Below are positions 35,325 through 48,821 of a DNA stretch of 64,000 bases, in pieces. Each line of letters opens with the position of its first letter. Within the stretch, counting starts at the first letter, position 1. The translations under genes were made by a program, and so were the position numbers. Origin of the DNA: JAEUNJ01 sp052035955 (GTDB taxonomy: Bacteria; Pseudomonadota; Gammaproteobacteria; Burkholderiales; Rhodocyclaceae); contig JBPOHD010000015.1 in assembly GCA_052035955.1 (NCBI GenBank), positions 1 through 64,000 on the forward strand, given 5' to 3'. Under the pieces are notes generated by a model, which saw nothing but the letters and a program-made list of their open reading frames with translations, was not told where the DNA came from and ran no database searches.

Positions 35325-35567
35325 GTTTTTCTTTGGTTTACCTGTGTACTGTGGAACGCGGACGGGGCCGCGCTCGGCCCGGAGCACCGGGCTCGCCGCG
35401 ACGGCGGCAGTGGGATTGTGACATAATGAACTGCTCCGGGCGGGATTCACCACCCTAATACTCTCCCTGTCCCGTTCCCGTCGGCATTCCACGCGGGAGC
35501 GCAGTGGGCGCCGGATTCCCCCGGCACCGTCGACAGGGCCGCCCGCTGACAAAAGTGGAGAATGTCG
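35325..35567. other. Divergent promoter region between maeB and pckG
   Basis: It must hold promoters for both genes and is less GC-rich than the coding DNA. A CATAAT hexamer lies at 35422-35427 on the plus strand but has no acceptable -35 at 16-18 bases. Nothing more specific is visible. Confidence 0.45.
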
Positions 35568-37421
<1,854 letters not shown>

Positions 37422-37456
37422 TCCGCCGTACGGACCGATCCAGCGATCCATGCTTT

Positions 37457-37488
37457 CGACACCGGCCTTCGGGCCGGTTGTCGTTTCC
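37457..37488 (+). terminator. Terminator after pckG
   Basis: The stem CCGGCC with GGCCGG has a TTCG loop and is extended by CGAC with GTCG through a small bulge. TTTCC follows. It lies 36 bases after the pckG stop and before the preferred aminotransferase start. Confidence 0.7.
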
Positions 37489-37497
37489 ACTTCCGCC

Positions 37498-38670
37498 ATG
37501 ACCCGCCGCCCTCCCCCCATTGCCGCCCGCATGGCCGACATCGCCCCCTTCCATGTCATGGAGCTGATGGCCCGCGCCCAGGCCCTCGAAGCCGACGGCC
37601 GGGACATCGTGCATATGGAGGTCGGGGAACCGGATTTCCCCACGCCCGAGCCGGTCTGCGAGGCGGCCCGGGCCTTCATCGCCACGGGCCGCGTGCGCTA
37701 CACGCACGCCCTGGGACTGCCTCAACTGCGGGAGGCCATCGCCGGGTTCTACGAACACCGCCACGCGCTGAAGGTGGATCCGCGGCGCATCATCGTCACG
37801 GCGGGGGCCTCCGGTGCCCTGCTGCTGGCCCTGGGGCTTCTGGTCGGGCGTGATGACGAGTGGCTGCTCCCGGACCCGGGCTACCCGTGCAACCGCCATT
37901 TCGTCCGCCTGCTGGAAGGCAAGCCGGTGCCCCTGCCTGTCCTTCCCGAGTTCGCCTACCAACCCACCGGAGAACAGGTTCGCGCCGCCTGGGGCCCGGG
38001 GACCCGAGCCCTGATGGTGGCTTCGCCCGCCAACCCTACCGGGACCATGCTGGGACGAGCCCGGCTCGACGAACTGTGGCGAACCGTCGCCAACCTGGGT
38101 GGCGTCCTCGTAACGGACGAGATCTACCAGGGACTGACCTATGGCACCGAGGCAACGACGGCGCTCTCGCTGACGGACGACGTGTTCGTCATCAACAGCT
38201 TCTCCAAGTACTTCAACATGACCGGATGGCGCCTGGGCTGGCTGGTGGTGCCGGAGGGCTGCGTCCGGGACGTGGAGAAACTGGCCCAGAACCTTTTCAT
38301 TTCACCATCGGCGCCGGCCCAGTATGGCGCCCTGGCGGCATTCCGCCCGGACACCCTGGCGATCCTGGAGTCCCGTCGGGAGGAGTTCAGGCGTCGGCGG
38401 GACTTGCTGTTGCCCGGATTGCGCAGGCTGGGATTTCGAGTGCCGGCAGAACCCGAAGGGGCCTTCTACATCTACGCCGACATCGGAGACCTGGCCGGGG
38501 ACAGTTTCGAGTTTGCAAGCCGCCTGATCGAAGCCGCCGGCGTGGCGGCGACACCGGGGTTGGATTTCGGCCATAATGCCCCCGGGCGCCATATGCGATT
38601 CGCCTACACGGTGGCCGAGGACCGGCTGCAGGAAGGCATCGAGCGGATCGGCCGCCTGCTCGGACGATGA
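37498..38670 (+). CDS. PLP-dependent class I/II aminotransferase
   Basis: This 390-residue enzyme of aspartate-aminotransferase fold has MEVGEPDFPTPEP near the N-terminus, the cofactor stretch VASPANPTGTML, the PLP Lys in NSFSKYFNMTGWRLGW and the substrate Arg in GRHMRFAYTV. The amino donor is not evident; the family includes alanine, aromatic and diaminopimelate enzymes. An earlier ATG (37450) would place the pckG terminator inside the gene, so I chose 37498. No ribosome site is obvious for either. Confidence 0.87.
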   Translation: MTRRPPPIAARMADIAPFHVMELMARAQALEADGRDIVHMEVGEPDFPTPEPVCEAARAFIATGRVRYTHALGLPQLREAIAGFYEHRHALKVDPRRIIVTAGASGALLLALGLLVGRDDEWLLPDPGYPCNRHFVRLLEGKPVPLPVLPEFAYQPTGEQVRAAWGPGTRALMVASPANPTGTMLGRARLDELWRTVANLGGVLVTDEIYQGLTYGTEATTALSLTDDVFVINSFSKYFNMTGWRLGWLVVPEGCVRDVEKLAQNLFISPSAPAQYGALAAFRPDTLAILESRREEFRRRRDLLLPGLRRLGFRVPAEPEGAFYIYADIGDLAGDSFEFASRLIEAAGVAATPGLDFGHNAPGRHMRFAYTVAEDRLQEGIERIGRLLGR

Positions 38671-38702
38671 GCGGTGGCGCCATCGGCGCGCAACTGGAAA
38701 TG

Positions 38703-38740
38703 AAAAAGGCGTGACGTCCGCGAGGGAAGCGTCACGCCTT
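38703..38740 (-). terminator. Terminator of the histone H1-like gene
   Basis: An 11-bp stem (AAGGCGTGACG with CGTCACGCCTT) with a 13-base loop is followed on the minus strand by TTTTTC, 50 bases past the gene stop. Confidence 0.85.
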
Positions 38741-38791
38741 GGGAAGGGGCGGACGGACGGGAATGTCCGCGCGTCCGCGCCGACCGCCCGA

Positions 38792-39229
38792 TCAGGAAGG
38801 ACGGGAACCGGTCGGGAACGGCCAGGCAGCGGCCGGATTCAGCGAGGACTTGAGGCCAGGGGCAGCAGCGGTCGAAGGTGCGGCTGCCGGGGCCGGCGCA
38901 GGCTTCGTTTCTGCCGGCTTCGCGGCGGCGGCCTTCTTGGCGGCGGGCTTCTTGGCGGCGGGCTTCGCGGCAGCCTTCTTCGGCGCAGCAGCCTTCGTCG
39001 CAGCGGGCTTCGCGGCAGCCTTCTTCGGCGCAGCAGCCTTCTTCGCGGCGGGCTTCGCGGCAGCCTTCTTCGGCGCAGCAGCCTTCTTCGCAGCGGGCTT
39101 CGCGGCAGCCTTCTTCGGCGCAGCGGCCTTCTTCGCAGCGGGCTTCGCGGCAGCCTTCTTCACAGCGGGTTTTTTGGCCGCAGCAGGCTTCTTCGCCGCG
39201 GGCTTCTTGGCTTTCTTCTCTTCAGCCAT
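38792..39229 (-). CDS. Histone H1-like lysine/alanine/proline-rich nucleoid protein
   Basis: This 145-residue, very basic, low-complexity protein is built of KPAAKKAAAPKKAAA-type 15-residue repeats and resembles the C-terminal tail of eukaryotic H1 and bacterial H1-like proteins (AlgP, BpH1 type). Such proteins bind DNA through lysines and compact or regulate it. The last 35 residues are Ala/Pro-rich and not basic. GGAGG lies 6 bases before the ATG. The longer frame upstream to 39295 lacks a ribosome site and homologous sequence. Confidence 0.88.
   Translation of the reverse strand: MAEEKKAKKPAAKKPAAAKKPAVKKAAAKPAAKKAAAPKKAAAKPAAKKAAAPKKAAAKPAAKKAAAPKKAAAKPAATKAAAPKKAAAKPAAKKPAAKKAAAAKPAETKPAPAPAAAPSTAAAPGLKSSLNPAAAWPFPTGSRPS
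38961..39140. repeat. Four tandem 45-bp repeats inside the H1-like gene
   Basis: Near-identical units begin at 38961, 39006, 39051 and 39096, with a partial fifth at 39141. Each encodes 15 residues. They differ by a few bases, mainly a Thr for Lys change in the first unit. Copy number can change by slippage without shifting the frame. Confidence 0.9.
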
Positions 39230-39456
39230 GTTGAACCTCCTTGAACAAAGTAACAGGAAAGAAACACCACTACAGCAACCCGTCTGGGCTAGCACGGATT
39301 ATTCAATGCCTTCAAGCGATTGAAAGCGATGAATTCCTAACGTTTCTCCGCCTATATCACCATTCAATGTCGGTGATGTACCGGGCCCCAACCCTGCCCC
39401 ACCTGCTCATCCGGTTCAACATGCGTCCCCGCATTAACGGCATGACGCGGAAATTC

Positions 39457-40590
39457 TCAATCCCAGGACAGCGCGCCACCCGTTTGGTATTCCGTGACGC
39501 GTGTCTCGAAGAAGTTCTTTTCCTTCTTGAGGTCGATCATCTCGCTCATCCATGGGAAGGGGTTTTCCTCGCCCTCGAACAGCGGCTCGACGCCGATCTG
39601 CTGGCAGCGGCGATTCGCGATATAGCGCAGGTATCCCTTGAACATGGGGGCATTGAGGCCCAGGACGCCGCGCGGCATGGTGTCCTCGGCATACCGGTAC
39701 TCGAGGTCGACTGCCCTACGGAAGAGGCCGCCGATCTCGTCGCGGAATTCCGGGGTCCACAAGCGCGGGTTCTCGAGCTTGATCTGGTTGATGAGATCGA
39801 TGCCGAAGTTGCAGTGCATGGACTCGTCGCGCAGGATGTACTGGTATTGCTCCGCGGCCCCGGTCATCTTGTTCTGCCGGCCGAGGGACAGTATCTGGGC
39901 GAAGCCGACGTAGAAGAACAGGCCCTCCATGAGGCAGGCGAAGACGATGATGCTTTTCAGGAGTTTCTGGTCGGCCTCGAGGCTTCCCGTGCGAAAGGCC
40001 GGATCGGTGAGGGTGTCGATGAACGGGATAAGGAACTCGTCCTTGGCCCGAATCGACGGAATCTCGTGGTAGGCATTGAAGATCTCGCCTTCGTCGAGGC
40101 CCAGGCTCTCCACGATGTACTGGTAGGCGTGGGTGTGAATGGCCTCCTCGAAGGCCTGGCGCAGCAGATATTGCCGGCACTCGGGCGCCGTGATGTGGCG
40201 ATAGGTGCCCAGAACGATGTTGTTGGCGGCGAGGCTGTCGGCAGTGACGAAGAAGCCCAGGTTGCGCTTGACGATGCGACGCTCGTCTTCCGTCAGGCCG
40301 TTGGGATCCTTCCATTGCGCGATGTCGCGCGACATGGCGATCTCCTGGGGCATCCAGTGGTTGGCGCAACCGGCAAGGTACTTGTCCCACGCCCAGCGAT
40401 ACTTGAAGGGGACGAGCTGGTTGACGTCCGTCCCGCCGTTGATGATCCGCTTGTCCTCGACCCGCACCCGCCGCGCATCCTCCCGCGGTTCCGGGGATTC
40501 GGAATACTCTCCCACCGATGTGGCAGGAGGCTGGACTGCCCTGCGGGTCACCGCCGTCAGGACCGGGAGGTCTTCCTCGAAGTTCAGCAT
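39457..40590 (-). CDS. nrdB: Ribonucleoside-diphosphate reductase, beta subunit (class Ia)
   Basis: This 377-residue radical-generating subunit keeps Asp118, Glu149, His152 and Tyr156 at the spacing of E. coli Asp84, Glu115, His118 and Tyr122. The second metal motif DESMHCNFG is also present, so a tyrosyl radical at Tyr156 is expected. It supplies the radical to NrdA for making deoxynucleotides. AGGAG lies 8 bases before ATG 40590; an ATG six codons upstream is less likely. The start is 20 bases past the nrdA stop. Confidence 0.94.
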   Translation of the reverse strand: MLNFEEDLPVLTAVTRRAVQPPATSVGEYSESPEPREDARRVRVEDKRIINGGTDVNQLVPFKYRWAWDKYLAGCANHWMPQEIAMSRDIAQWKDPNGLTEDERRIVKRNLGFFVTADSLAANNIVLGTYRHITAPECRQYLLRQAFEEAIHTHAYQYIVESLGLDEGEIFNAYHEIPSIRAKDEFLIPFIDTLTDPAFRTGSLEADQKLLKSIIVFACLMEGLFFYVGFAQILSLGRQNKMTGAAEQYQYILRDESMHCNFGIDLINQIKLENPRLWTPEFRDEIGGLFRRAVDLEYRYAEDTMPRGVLGLNAPMFKGYLRYIANRRCQQIGVEPLFEGEENPFPWMSEMIDLKKEKNFFETRVTEYQTGGALSWD

Positions 40591-40609
40591 TCGGTGTGCT
40601 CCTGGCAAA

Positions 40610-43441
<2,832 letters not shown>

Positions 43442-43522
43442 CAAACGCCTCCTGATGTTCTTGTGGGAGCCGGCAGTCCGCCGGAGCCTGGATTCCCGCG
43501 TGTCCGCCGGGCGGCGATGACC

Positions 43523-43538
43523 TACTAGATATAGTGGT
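43523..43538 (-). promoter_or_regulatory. NrdR box, promoter-distal copy
   Basis: On the minus strand ACCACTATATCTAGTA matches the NrdR consensus acaCwAtATaTwGtg closely. It lies 31 bases from the second copy, about three helix turns. Confidence 0.8.
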
Positions 43539-43553
43539 GCACCTACCGACCGC

Positions 43554-43569
43554 AACTAATTCTAGTGGT
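43554..43569 (-). promoter_or_regulatory. NrdR box, overlapping the nrdA -10 element
   Basis: On the minus strand ACCACTAGAATTAGTT matches the NrdR consensus with fewer AT positions than the other copy. Tandem boxes at 31-bp spacing are the usual arrangement for ATP/dATP-dependent repression of nrd operons. Confidence 0.8.
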
Positions 43570-43587
43570 CGGTTTTTCAAACTGCAA
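43559..43587 (-). promoter_or_regulatory. Promoter of nrdAB
   Basis: On the minus strand TTGCAG (43587-43582) and TAGAAT (43564-43559) are 17 bases apart. The -10 lies in the second NrdR box, so NrdR binding would block it. Confidence 0.65.
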
Positions 43588-43648
43588 GTTTTTTCCATCG
43601 CCGCAAGCATCATCGGAGACGGCGGCTGCCCGGCGGGGCCGAGGGGGA

Positions 43649-44218
43649 TCAGCGCCCGGGGGTGCGGACCCGGAGTCGATGCCAATCGAAATGGGGGCCG
43701 GGGTCGGTCTTTCGACCGGGTGCGACGTCCGAATGCCCGACGACGTCGGCGATGGGATACCGGATGCGCAAGGCTTCGAGCAGCGCGTCGAGCCGAACGT
43801 ACTGCGCGTCCTCGAAGGTGCGCTCGTCGCATCCCTCGAGTTCGATGCCGATCGAGAAGTCGTTGCATCGCTCCCTGCCTCGCCAGCGGGACACTCCGGC
43901 GTGCCAGGCGCGCTTCTGGCAAGAGACGAACTGGACCAGCGCACCATCGCGCCTGATCAGGAAATGCGCGGATACCCGCAGGCCGGCGATGGTCCCGTAA
44001 TAAGGGTGGGCGGCGGGATCCAGGGTGTTCGTGAACAGTCGCTCGATGCCTGCTCCTCCGAACACGCCCGGGGGAAGGCTGATGGCATGGACGACGACCA
44101 GGTCGATCGCGACGCCAGGCGGGCGGTCATCCATGTTCGGGGAGGCGATCTGCCGGGCGGCCGCGACGTAACCCCCGGCATCGACGGAGAGCAGCGCCGG
44201 GTCAGGCCTCGCGTTCAT
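43649..44218 (-). CDS. ampD: 1,6-anhydro-N-acetylmuramyl-L-alanine amidase
   Basis: This 189-residue zinc amidase matches AmpD: the first zinc His is in DLVVVHAISLPPGVFGG, and the second His and Asp are in VVGHSDVAPGRKTDPGPHFDW. It has no signal peptide, as expected for the cytoplasmic muropeptide-recycling enzyme. Its start overlaps the end of pilR by 17 bases, so it is probably co-translated as the last gene of the pilSR unit. No ampC or ampR lies nearby. Confidence 0.92.
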   Translation of the reverse strand: MNARPDPALLSVDAGGYVAAARQIASPNMDDRPPGVAIDLVVVHAISLPPGVFGGAGIERLFTNTLDPAAHPYYGTIAGLRVSAHFLIRRDGALVQFVSCQKRAWHAGVSRWRGRERCNDFSIGIELEGCDERTFEDAQYVRLDALLEALRIRYPIADVVGHSDVAPGRKTDPGPHFDWHRLRVRTPGR

Positions 44219-45578
44219 TGAGCCCCAGCCGCTCCATCCGGTAACGAAGGGACCTAAAGGTAACGCCGAGCAATTTGGCCGCCGCCGTCCGATTGAAGCG
44301 CGTCCTCTGCAGGGCATCCAGGATGGCCTGCCTTTCGAGTTTGTCCAGATAGTCCTGCAGGGGCATTTCTCCGGCCGACGGCGGCTCCTCGCCGACGTTG
44401 GCGACGGGTTCCAGATTCAGGTCCACCTCGTCGATGGCATCGGCGGCCCGCAGGGCCAGCGCCCTTTCCATGATGTTCTCGAGCTCGCGGACGTTTCCGG
44501 GAAACGAATAACCGGACAGGGCCCGGAGGGCGGCCTGCGTCAGGCGCGGGGGTTGCGCGCCGGCAGCGGCCGACAGGCGCAGCAACGCGCTTTCGGCGAT
44601 GCGGGGGATGTCCTCGCGGCACTCGCGCAATGCAGGCATCCGGATCTCGATGACTGCCAGCCGGTAATAAAGGTCCTGGCGGAAGCGCCCGGCTTCGACG
44701 AGCTTGCGCAGGTCCTGGTGGGTGGCACTGAGGATGCGCACGTCCACCGCATCCTCGGCCGCGGCGCCGACCTTCCGAACGCGCTTTTCCTGGATGGCGC
44801 GAAGCAGCTTCACTTGCATCGCCAGCGGCAGATCCGCCACCTCGTCGAGGAACAGCGTGCCGCCGTCCGCAGCCTGGAAAAACCCGTCCCTGTCCGCATC
44901 CGCCCCCGTGAAAGCTCCCTTCCGGTAGCCGAAGAATTCGCTTTCCATCAGGTTCTCGGGGATGGCGCCGCAATTGACGGCAACGAAGGGGTGGTCGCGC
45001 CGCGCGCCCTGCCGGTGAATCATTCGGGCAGCGAGTTCCTTGCCGCTGCCCGACTCGCCGCGGACATGCACAGGCGCCTGGCTCCGCGCCACCCGGGCTA
45101 TCATCTCGCGGGCCTCCTCCATGGCCTGCGAATCGCCACGCAATTCCGGCTCGCCGGTGAAGCCGGCCAGATCCCCGGCCGTCGGCAACCTGAGCGCAGT
45201 TCTCACCAGGGCCCGCAACTGGTCCAGGGAGACAGGCTTTGCAAGATAATCAAACGCCCCGGCCTTGAGGGCCAGCACGGCGTTCTCCATGCTGCCATGG
45301 GCCGTGATGACGGCAACGGGCAGGTCATGGCAATGCTCGGCGATGTGCCGCACGAGGTCGAGTCCGTCGCCGTCGGGTAGGCGCATGTCGGTCAGGCACA
45401 GCTGGTAGCGATTGGCGGCCAGCAGGTCGCGCGCCTCGCCCACCGTCGCCGCGCAATCGGCCACGAGGCCCATGCGCGCCATGGCCAGGTCCAGCAGTTC
45501 CCGTATGTCCGCCTCGTCGTCGACGATCAGGACGCTGCGACTGCCGCCGCCTGCTCTTCTTTCCTGTCTTCCGGACAT
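44202..45578 (-). CDS. pilR: Sigma54-dependent response regulator, PilR type
   Basis: This 458-residue NtrC-family activator has a receiver with LIVDDEADIREL, the phospho-acceptor in LTDMRLPDGDG and the Lys in YLAKPVSL. Its AAA+ domain has the Walker A GESGSGKE, the sigma54-contact loop GAFTGA and the Walker B GTLFLDEVADLP. The C-terminal Fis-type HTH is FNRTAAAKLLGVTFRSLRYR. The start overlaps the end of the sensor kinase gene by 52 bases. PilR activates type IV pilin genes; the PilR name rests on pairing with the six-helix PilS-like kinase. Confidence 0.88.
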   Translation of the reverse strand: MSGRQERRAGGGSRSVLIVDDEADIRELLDLAMARMGLVADCAATVGEARDLLAANRYQLCLTDMRLPDGDGLDLVRHIAEHCHDLPVAVITAHGSMENAVLALKAGAFDYLAKPVSLDQLRALVRTALRLPTAGDLAGFTGEPELRGDSQAMEEAREMIARVARSQAPVHVRGESGSGKELAARMIHRQGARRDHPFVAVNCGAIPENLMESEFFGYRKGAFTGADADRDGFFQAADGGTLFLDEVADLPLAMQVKLLRAIQEKRVRKVGAAAEDAVDVRILSATHQDLRKLVEAGRFRQDLYYRLAVIEIRMPALRECREDIPRIAESALLRLSAAAGAQPPRLTQAALRALSGYSFPGNVRELENIMERALALRAADAIDEVDLNLEPVANVGEEPPSAGEMPLQDYLDKLERQAILDALQRTRFNRTAAAKLLGVTFRSLRYRMERLGLNEREA

Positions 45579-47161
45579 GACTCTCCCCGGGCCGTCAATC
45601 TGAAATGGGCACCGCCAGACTGCTCTATGACTTCGAGAGAAGCCCCGTTAGCCTCGCAAAGTTCCCTGGCGATGTACAAACCCAGGCCCGTACCCGCGCC
45701 GTGGGTGGTGAAAAAGGGTTCGAACACCTGGTTGCGCCGGGCCGGCTCGATCCCTGGTCCGTCGTCGATCACATGCACCTCGCAATGCCGGGCGGAGGGT
45801 TGCATGGAAATCTCCAGGCGCACGCTGCCGGGAAGGCCGCTGCAATAGCGCAGCGCATTGACGATCAGGTTCCACAGGACGCGATTCAGGTGGCTCCTGT
45901 CGAAGCAGACCGCGGATTCCGGCTCTATGTCCGTCACGACGGCGCTGCGGACCCGTTCGTCATGCATCGCGAACTCCTCGAGGAATGCCGGCACGAAGCT
46001 TGCCAGCTGGATCGTCTCCTGGACGGTCCTGTCCCGACGACCCAGTTCGAGGACCTCCGACACCAGGCGATTCAGGCGCTGGGTGTTGTCGCCGATGATG
46101 CGCGTCAGGCGCACTTGCATCTCGCCCCGCTTCTCGCTGCGGAGCAACTCCGCCGCCTGGCTGATCGCCGACAGCGGATTCCGGATTTCATGGGCCAGGT
46201 TGGCCGTCAGCCTGCCCAGGGCGGCGAGCTTCAACTGCTGCGCCTGGGTCTGGGCCTGGGCAAGGTCTTCCAGATAGATGAGGGCGATGTCGCCCTCGCC
46301 GGCCGGCAGGAAACGCACGCGCACCAGGCGCCCCGATCCGGGCAGCCTCAGGATGTCGCGCTCGTCCAATTGGCGCTCCCGCCATATCCTGAATCGATCG
46401 GCGAGGGCAGAGGAAAACGCCGCCAGGTCGGGGGCGGGGGGGGCCTTGACTTGCAGGAGGGTTTCGGCACGGGGATTGAACTGCCGGACGCGGCCATCGC
46501 CCTCCACCACGAGTATGCCGTCCTGCATGTCGTGGATGATGCGCTCGCCGACGCGCAACTGCGCCGCCAGGGCCGCTCCCCGGCGGTTGGCCAGTTCCTC
46601 GTTGGCGACCACCCGGCGGGCGAGCAACCGCGCGGTGATCGCGGTGGCGAAGAACCCGATGCTGGTGATCCCGGCCTGCACGAACTCTCCGGGGTCCGCC
46701 CCGTAACGCAGAACCCGGTCGGCGTGCTCGAGAAGGACGGCAACGGTCGCCAGGGCGGAGAAGAAGAGGGCCAGCCGGCCCTGACCCACCAGTCCGGCCC
46801 CTGCCAGCACCACGAGCAGCGTGTAGCTCATGCCGCTGCGCAGTCCGCCGCTGAAGTGCATCATGGCCGTGAGGAAGGCGATATCCGCGGCGACCTCCAG
46901 GATCAGCAGCAGGTCGAAGGGCAGGCGGCGAAGCTGTGCCAGCGCGAAGAATGACAGCGCGACCAGTGCATAGCCGCCGCCCGCGGTCAGGAACAAGCGC
47001 GGACTCTCGGCCCCCAGGTTGATGCTGCCGCCATAGATGGCGACCGCTGCCACGAACACCAGCGCGGATGCCAGCCGATAGAGGTTGAAGTACCAGAGCG
47101 ACCGCCAGAAGATTTCCGGCATTGGTCGCCCGATGGCCGGCCCCCAGGGCTCGCGACTCAC
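45527..47161 (-). CDS. pilS: Sensor histidine kinase, PilS type
   Basis: About 544 residues with six N-terminal membrane helices in roughly the first 200 residues, a PAS domain (DGILVVEGDGRVRQFNPRAE), HisKA with NLAHEIRNPLSAISQAAELL, and HATPase motifs (LIVNALRYC, VIDDGPGIEPARR, GTGLGLYIA). This layout and the N-terminal WRSLWYFNLYRL match PilS. The start is chosen as GTG 47161, which overlaps the TGA of the upstream small gene (GTGA); ATG 47122 is the alternative. Confidence 0.88.
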   Translation of the reverse strand: MSREPWGPAIGRPMPEIFWRSLWYFNLYRLASALVFVAAVAIYGGSINLGAESPRLFLTAGGGYALVALSFFALAQLRRLPFDLLLILEVAADIAFLTAMMHFSGGLRSGMSYTLLVVLAGAGLVGQGRLALFFSALATVAVLLEHADRVLRYGADPGEFVQAGITSIGFFATAITARLLARRVVANEELANRRGAALAAQLRVGERIIHDMQDGILVVEGDGRVRQFNPRAETLLQVKAPPAPDLAAFSSALADRFRIWRERQLDERDILRLPGSGRLVRVRFLPAGEGDIALIYLEDLAQAQTQAQQLKLAALGRLTANLAHEIRNPLSAISQAAELLRSEKRGEMQVRLTRIIGDNTQRLNRLVSEVLELGRRDRTVQETIQLASFVPAFLEEFAMHDERVRSAVVTDIEPESAVCFDRSHLNRVLWNLIVNALRYCSGLPGSVRLEISMQPSARHCEVHVIDDGPGIEPARRNQVFEPFFTTHGAGTGLGLYIARELCEANGASLEVIEQSGGAHFRLTARGESCPEDRKEEQAAAVAAS

Positions 47162-47376
47162 GCCCGCCCCTGCAACCGGTGGGCGTCGCAGCAGAATCGA
47201 GCTCCCTCGGCATCCGTGACGCATTCCCGTTCGGGAAGGTATACACCGCAGGAGGCGCAAGCCACCATGCGCTCGGCACCCGCCTGGGCGCCCCTGTTCC
47301 GGGTCGGCCCCGCCGGCCTGCGCAGGAAGAAAAAGAGGGCGGCGGCAAGCAGAGCGAGCAACAACCACTTGATCAT
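47158..47376 (-). CDS. PP0621-family small Cys-rich membrane protein
   Basis: This 72-residue protein has one N-terminal membrane helix (IKWLLLALLAAALFFFL). A zinc-binding-like tail contains Cys40, Cys43, Cys52, Cys62, Cys63 and His66 (CASCGVYLPERECV, RFCCDAHR). This pattern matches the PP0621 family, which often lies next to pilS in betaproteobacteria. Function is unknown. Its stop overlaps the pilS start, implying coupled synthesis. GGGGTG precedes the ATG. Confidence 0.82.
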   Translation of the reverse strand: MIKWLLLALLAAALFFFLRRPAGPTRNRGAQAGAERMVACASCGVYLPERECVTDAEGARFCCDAHRLQGRA

Positions 47377-47591
47377 GGGGCACCCCGTCGGGAGTTCGAA
47401 CGACCGGGAAGCTCCGGAACGCCTCGCCCCGGGCTGCGGGCGTCGGGCACCCCTGGAGCACGGGTCCGGCAATATGGAAACGATGATGCATCAGCCGCGG
47501 CGGCGGAGCAAATCATTGGCGGCGCGAACACCGATCGTCCGGCGGTTCGACCGGACTCGGACAACGGGAAGGCGGGAATTGAAGACCAGGA

Positions 47592-47669
<78 letters not shown>

Positions 47670-47732
47670 ACGGCCACGATCCCGGTGCATCAGAAGGCTC
47701 CATTGACCCGGGAAGGGCATCCGCCACCGCGA

Positions 47733-48701
47733 TCAATGGTCCCGCGAGACGGCGAAAGACGGCAATTCTAGCAGGAGGTCGCGGAATTGCGAAGCAGGAA
47801 GCGCATCGATCGCCGCCTGGGCGCGCGCAGCCTCGCCCAGGGCGAGCCGCCGCGCCTCGTCGAGCGCCCCGGTTGCCCGTATGGCGGCGAGGACTTCCGG
47901 AAATGCATCCCGTCCGCCCTGCTCGATCGCCCGGCGGACGACGTCCGCGTGTTCCGCACCTCCGGTGCGCATGACATGGATCAGAGGCAGGGTCGGCTTC
48001 CCTTCGGCCAGGTCGTCCCCGAGGTGCTTGCCCGTGTCGGCTTCGGCACCGGAGTAGTCGAGGATGTCGTCGACCAGTTGGAAGGCGGTACCCAGATGCA
48101 TGCCGTAATTGCCCAGCGCGTCCTCGGTCTTGCGATCCACGCCGGCGACGATACCCCCCAGGCGGGCCGCCGCCTCGAAGAGCTTCGCGGTCTTGAAGCG
48201 AATGACCTGCAGGTACTCATCCACACCGATATCCGCGTTGTGGCAGTTCATCAGTTGCAGGACCTCGCCCTCGGCGATGACGTTGGTCGCCTCGGACAGC
48301 ACTTCCATCACGCGCATGCTGCCCACGGACACCATCATCTGGAAGGCACGAGAATAGAGGAAGTCGCCCACCAGCACGCTAGCCGCATTCCCGAACAGGG
48401 CGTTGGCGGTCTCGCGGCCGCGCCTGAGGTCCGATGCATCCACCACGTCGTCGTGCAGCAGGGTCGCCGTATGGATGAATTCCACCACCGCGGCCAGTTC
48501 CCGGTGGGCTTCGCCCTTGTAGCCGAAGGCCCCCGCGACCAGGAGCACGAGGCCGGGCCTCATGCGCTTGCCGCCGCCGGCAATGATGTACTCGGCCACC
48601 TGGCGTACCAGGACCACTTCCGAATGCAGGCGGGCACGGATCACGGCATCGACCGCGCCCATGTCCTCGGCGATCAGCGAAAAAAGAGATGGAAGCTGCA
48701 C
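47733..48701 (-). CDS. ispB: Octaprenyl diphosphate synthase
   Basis: This 322-residue trans-prenyl synthase has the first Asp-rich motif LLHDDVVDASD, the second LVDDILDY, and GGGKRMRPGLVLL near the N-terminus. It makes the ubiquinone side chain from IPP and FPP. Divergent from rplU-rpmA, as in many betaproteobacteria, and consistent with ubiA further along the window. The exact chain length (octa versus longer) cannot be read from these motifs. Confidence 0.93.
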   Translation of the reverse strand: MQLPSLFSLIAEDMGAVDAVIRARLHSEVVLVRQVAEYIIAGGGKRMRPGLVLLVAGAFGYKGEAHRELAAVVEFIHTATLLHDDVVDASDLRRGRETANALFGNAASVLVGDFLYSRAFQMMVSVGSMRVMEVLSEATNVIAEGEVLQLMNCHNADIGVDEYLQVIRFKTAKLFEAAARLGGIVAGVDRKTEDALGNYGMHLGTAFQLVDDILDYSGAEADTGKHLGDDLAEGKPTLPLIHVMRTGGAEHADVVRRAIEQGGRDAFPEVLAAIRATGALDEARRLALGEAARAQAAIDALPASQFRDLLLELPSFAVSRDH

Positions 48702-48760
48702 GGCAGGCCCGAAAAAGAATGCGCGATGGTAGGCGCGGACCCGGGGGACGTCAACAGATT

Positions 48761-48789
48761 TTGACCTTGAAAGCGATTGGCCCTATAAT
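48761..48789 (+). promoter_or_regulatory. Consensus sigma70 promoter of rplU-rpmA
   Basis: TTGACC (48761-48766), a 17-base spacer and a perfect TATAAT (48784-48789) lie 32 bases before the rplU ATG. This is the clearest promoter in the window and fits a highly expressed ribosomal operon. Confidence 0.9.
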
Positions 48790-48821
48790 TTGCGGTTCTC
48801 TGAAATCCATTGGAGTCCAAC

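Noticed and set aside
43546..43575. Hairpin with a following T-run in the nrdA promoter
   Set aside because: CCGACC/GGTCGG with TTTTT looks like a plus-strand terminator, but no plus-strand gene precedes it. The NrdR boxes explain the region better.
47700..47739. CCATTGA ... TCAATGG inverted repeat at the ispB stop
   Set aside because: The arms are 26 bases apart with no T-tract and the right arm includes the stop codon; too weak to call a terminator.
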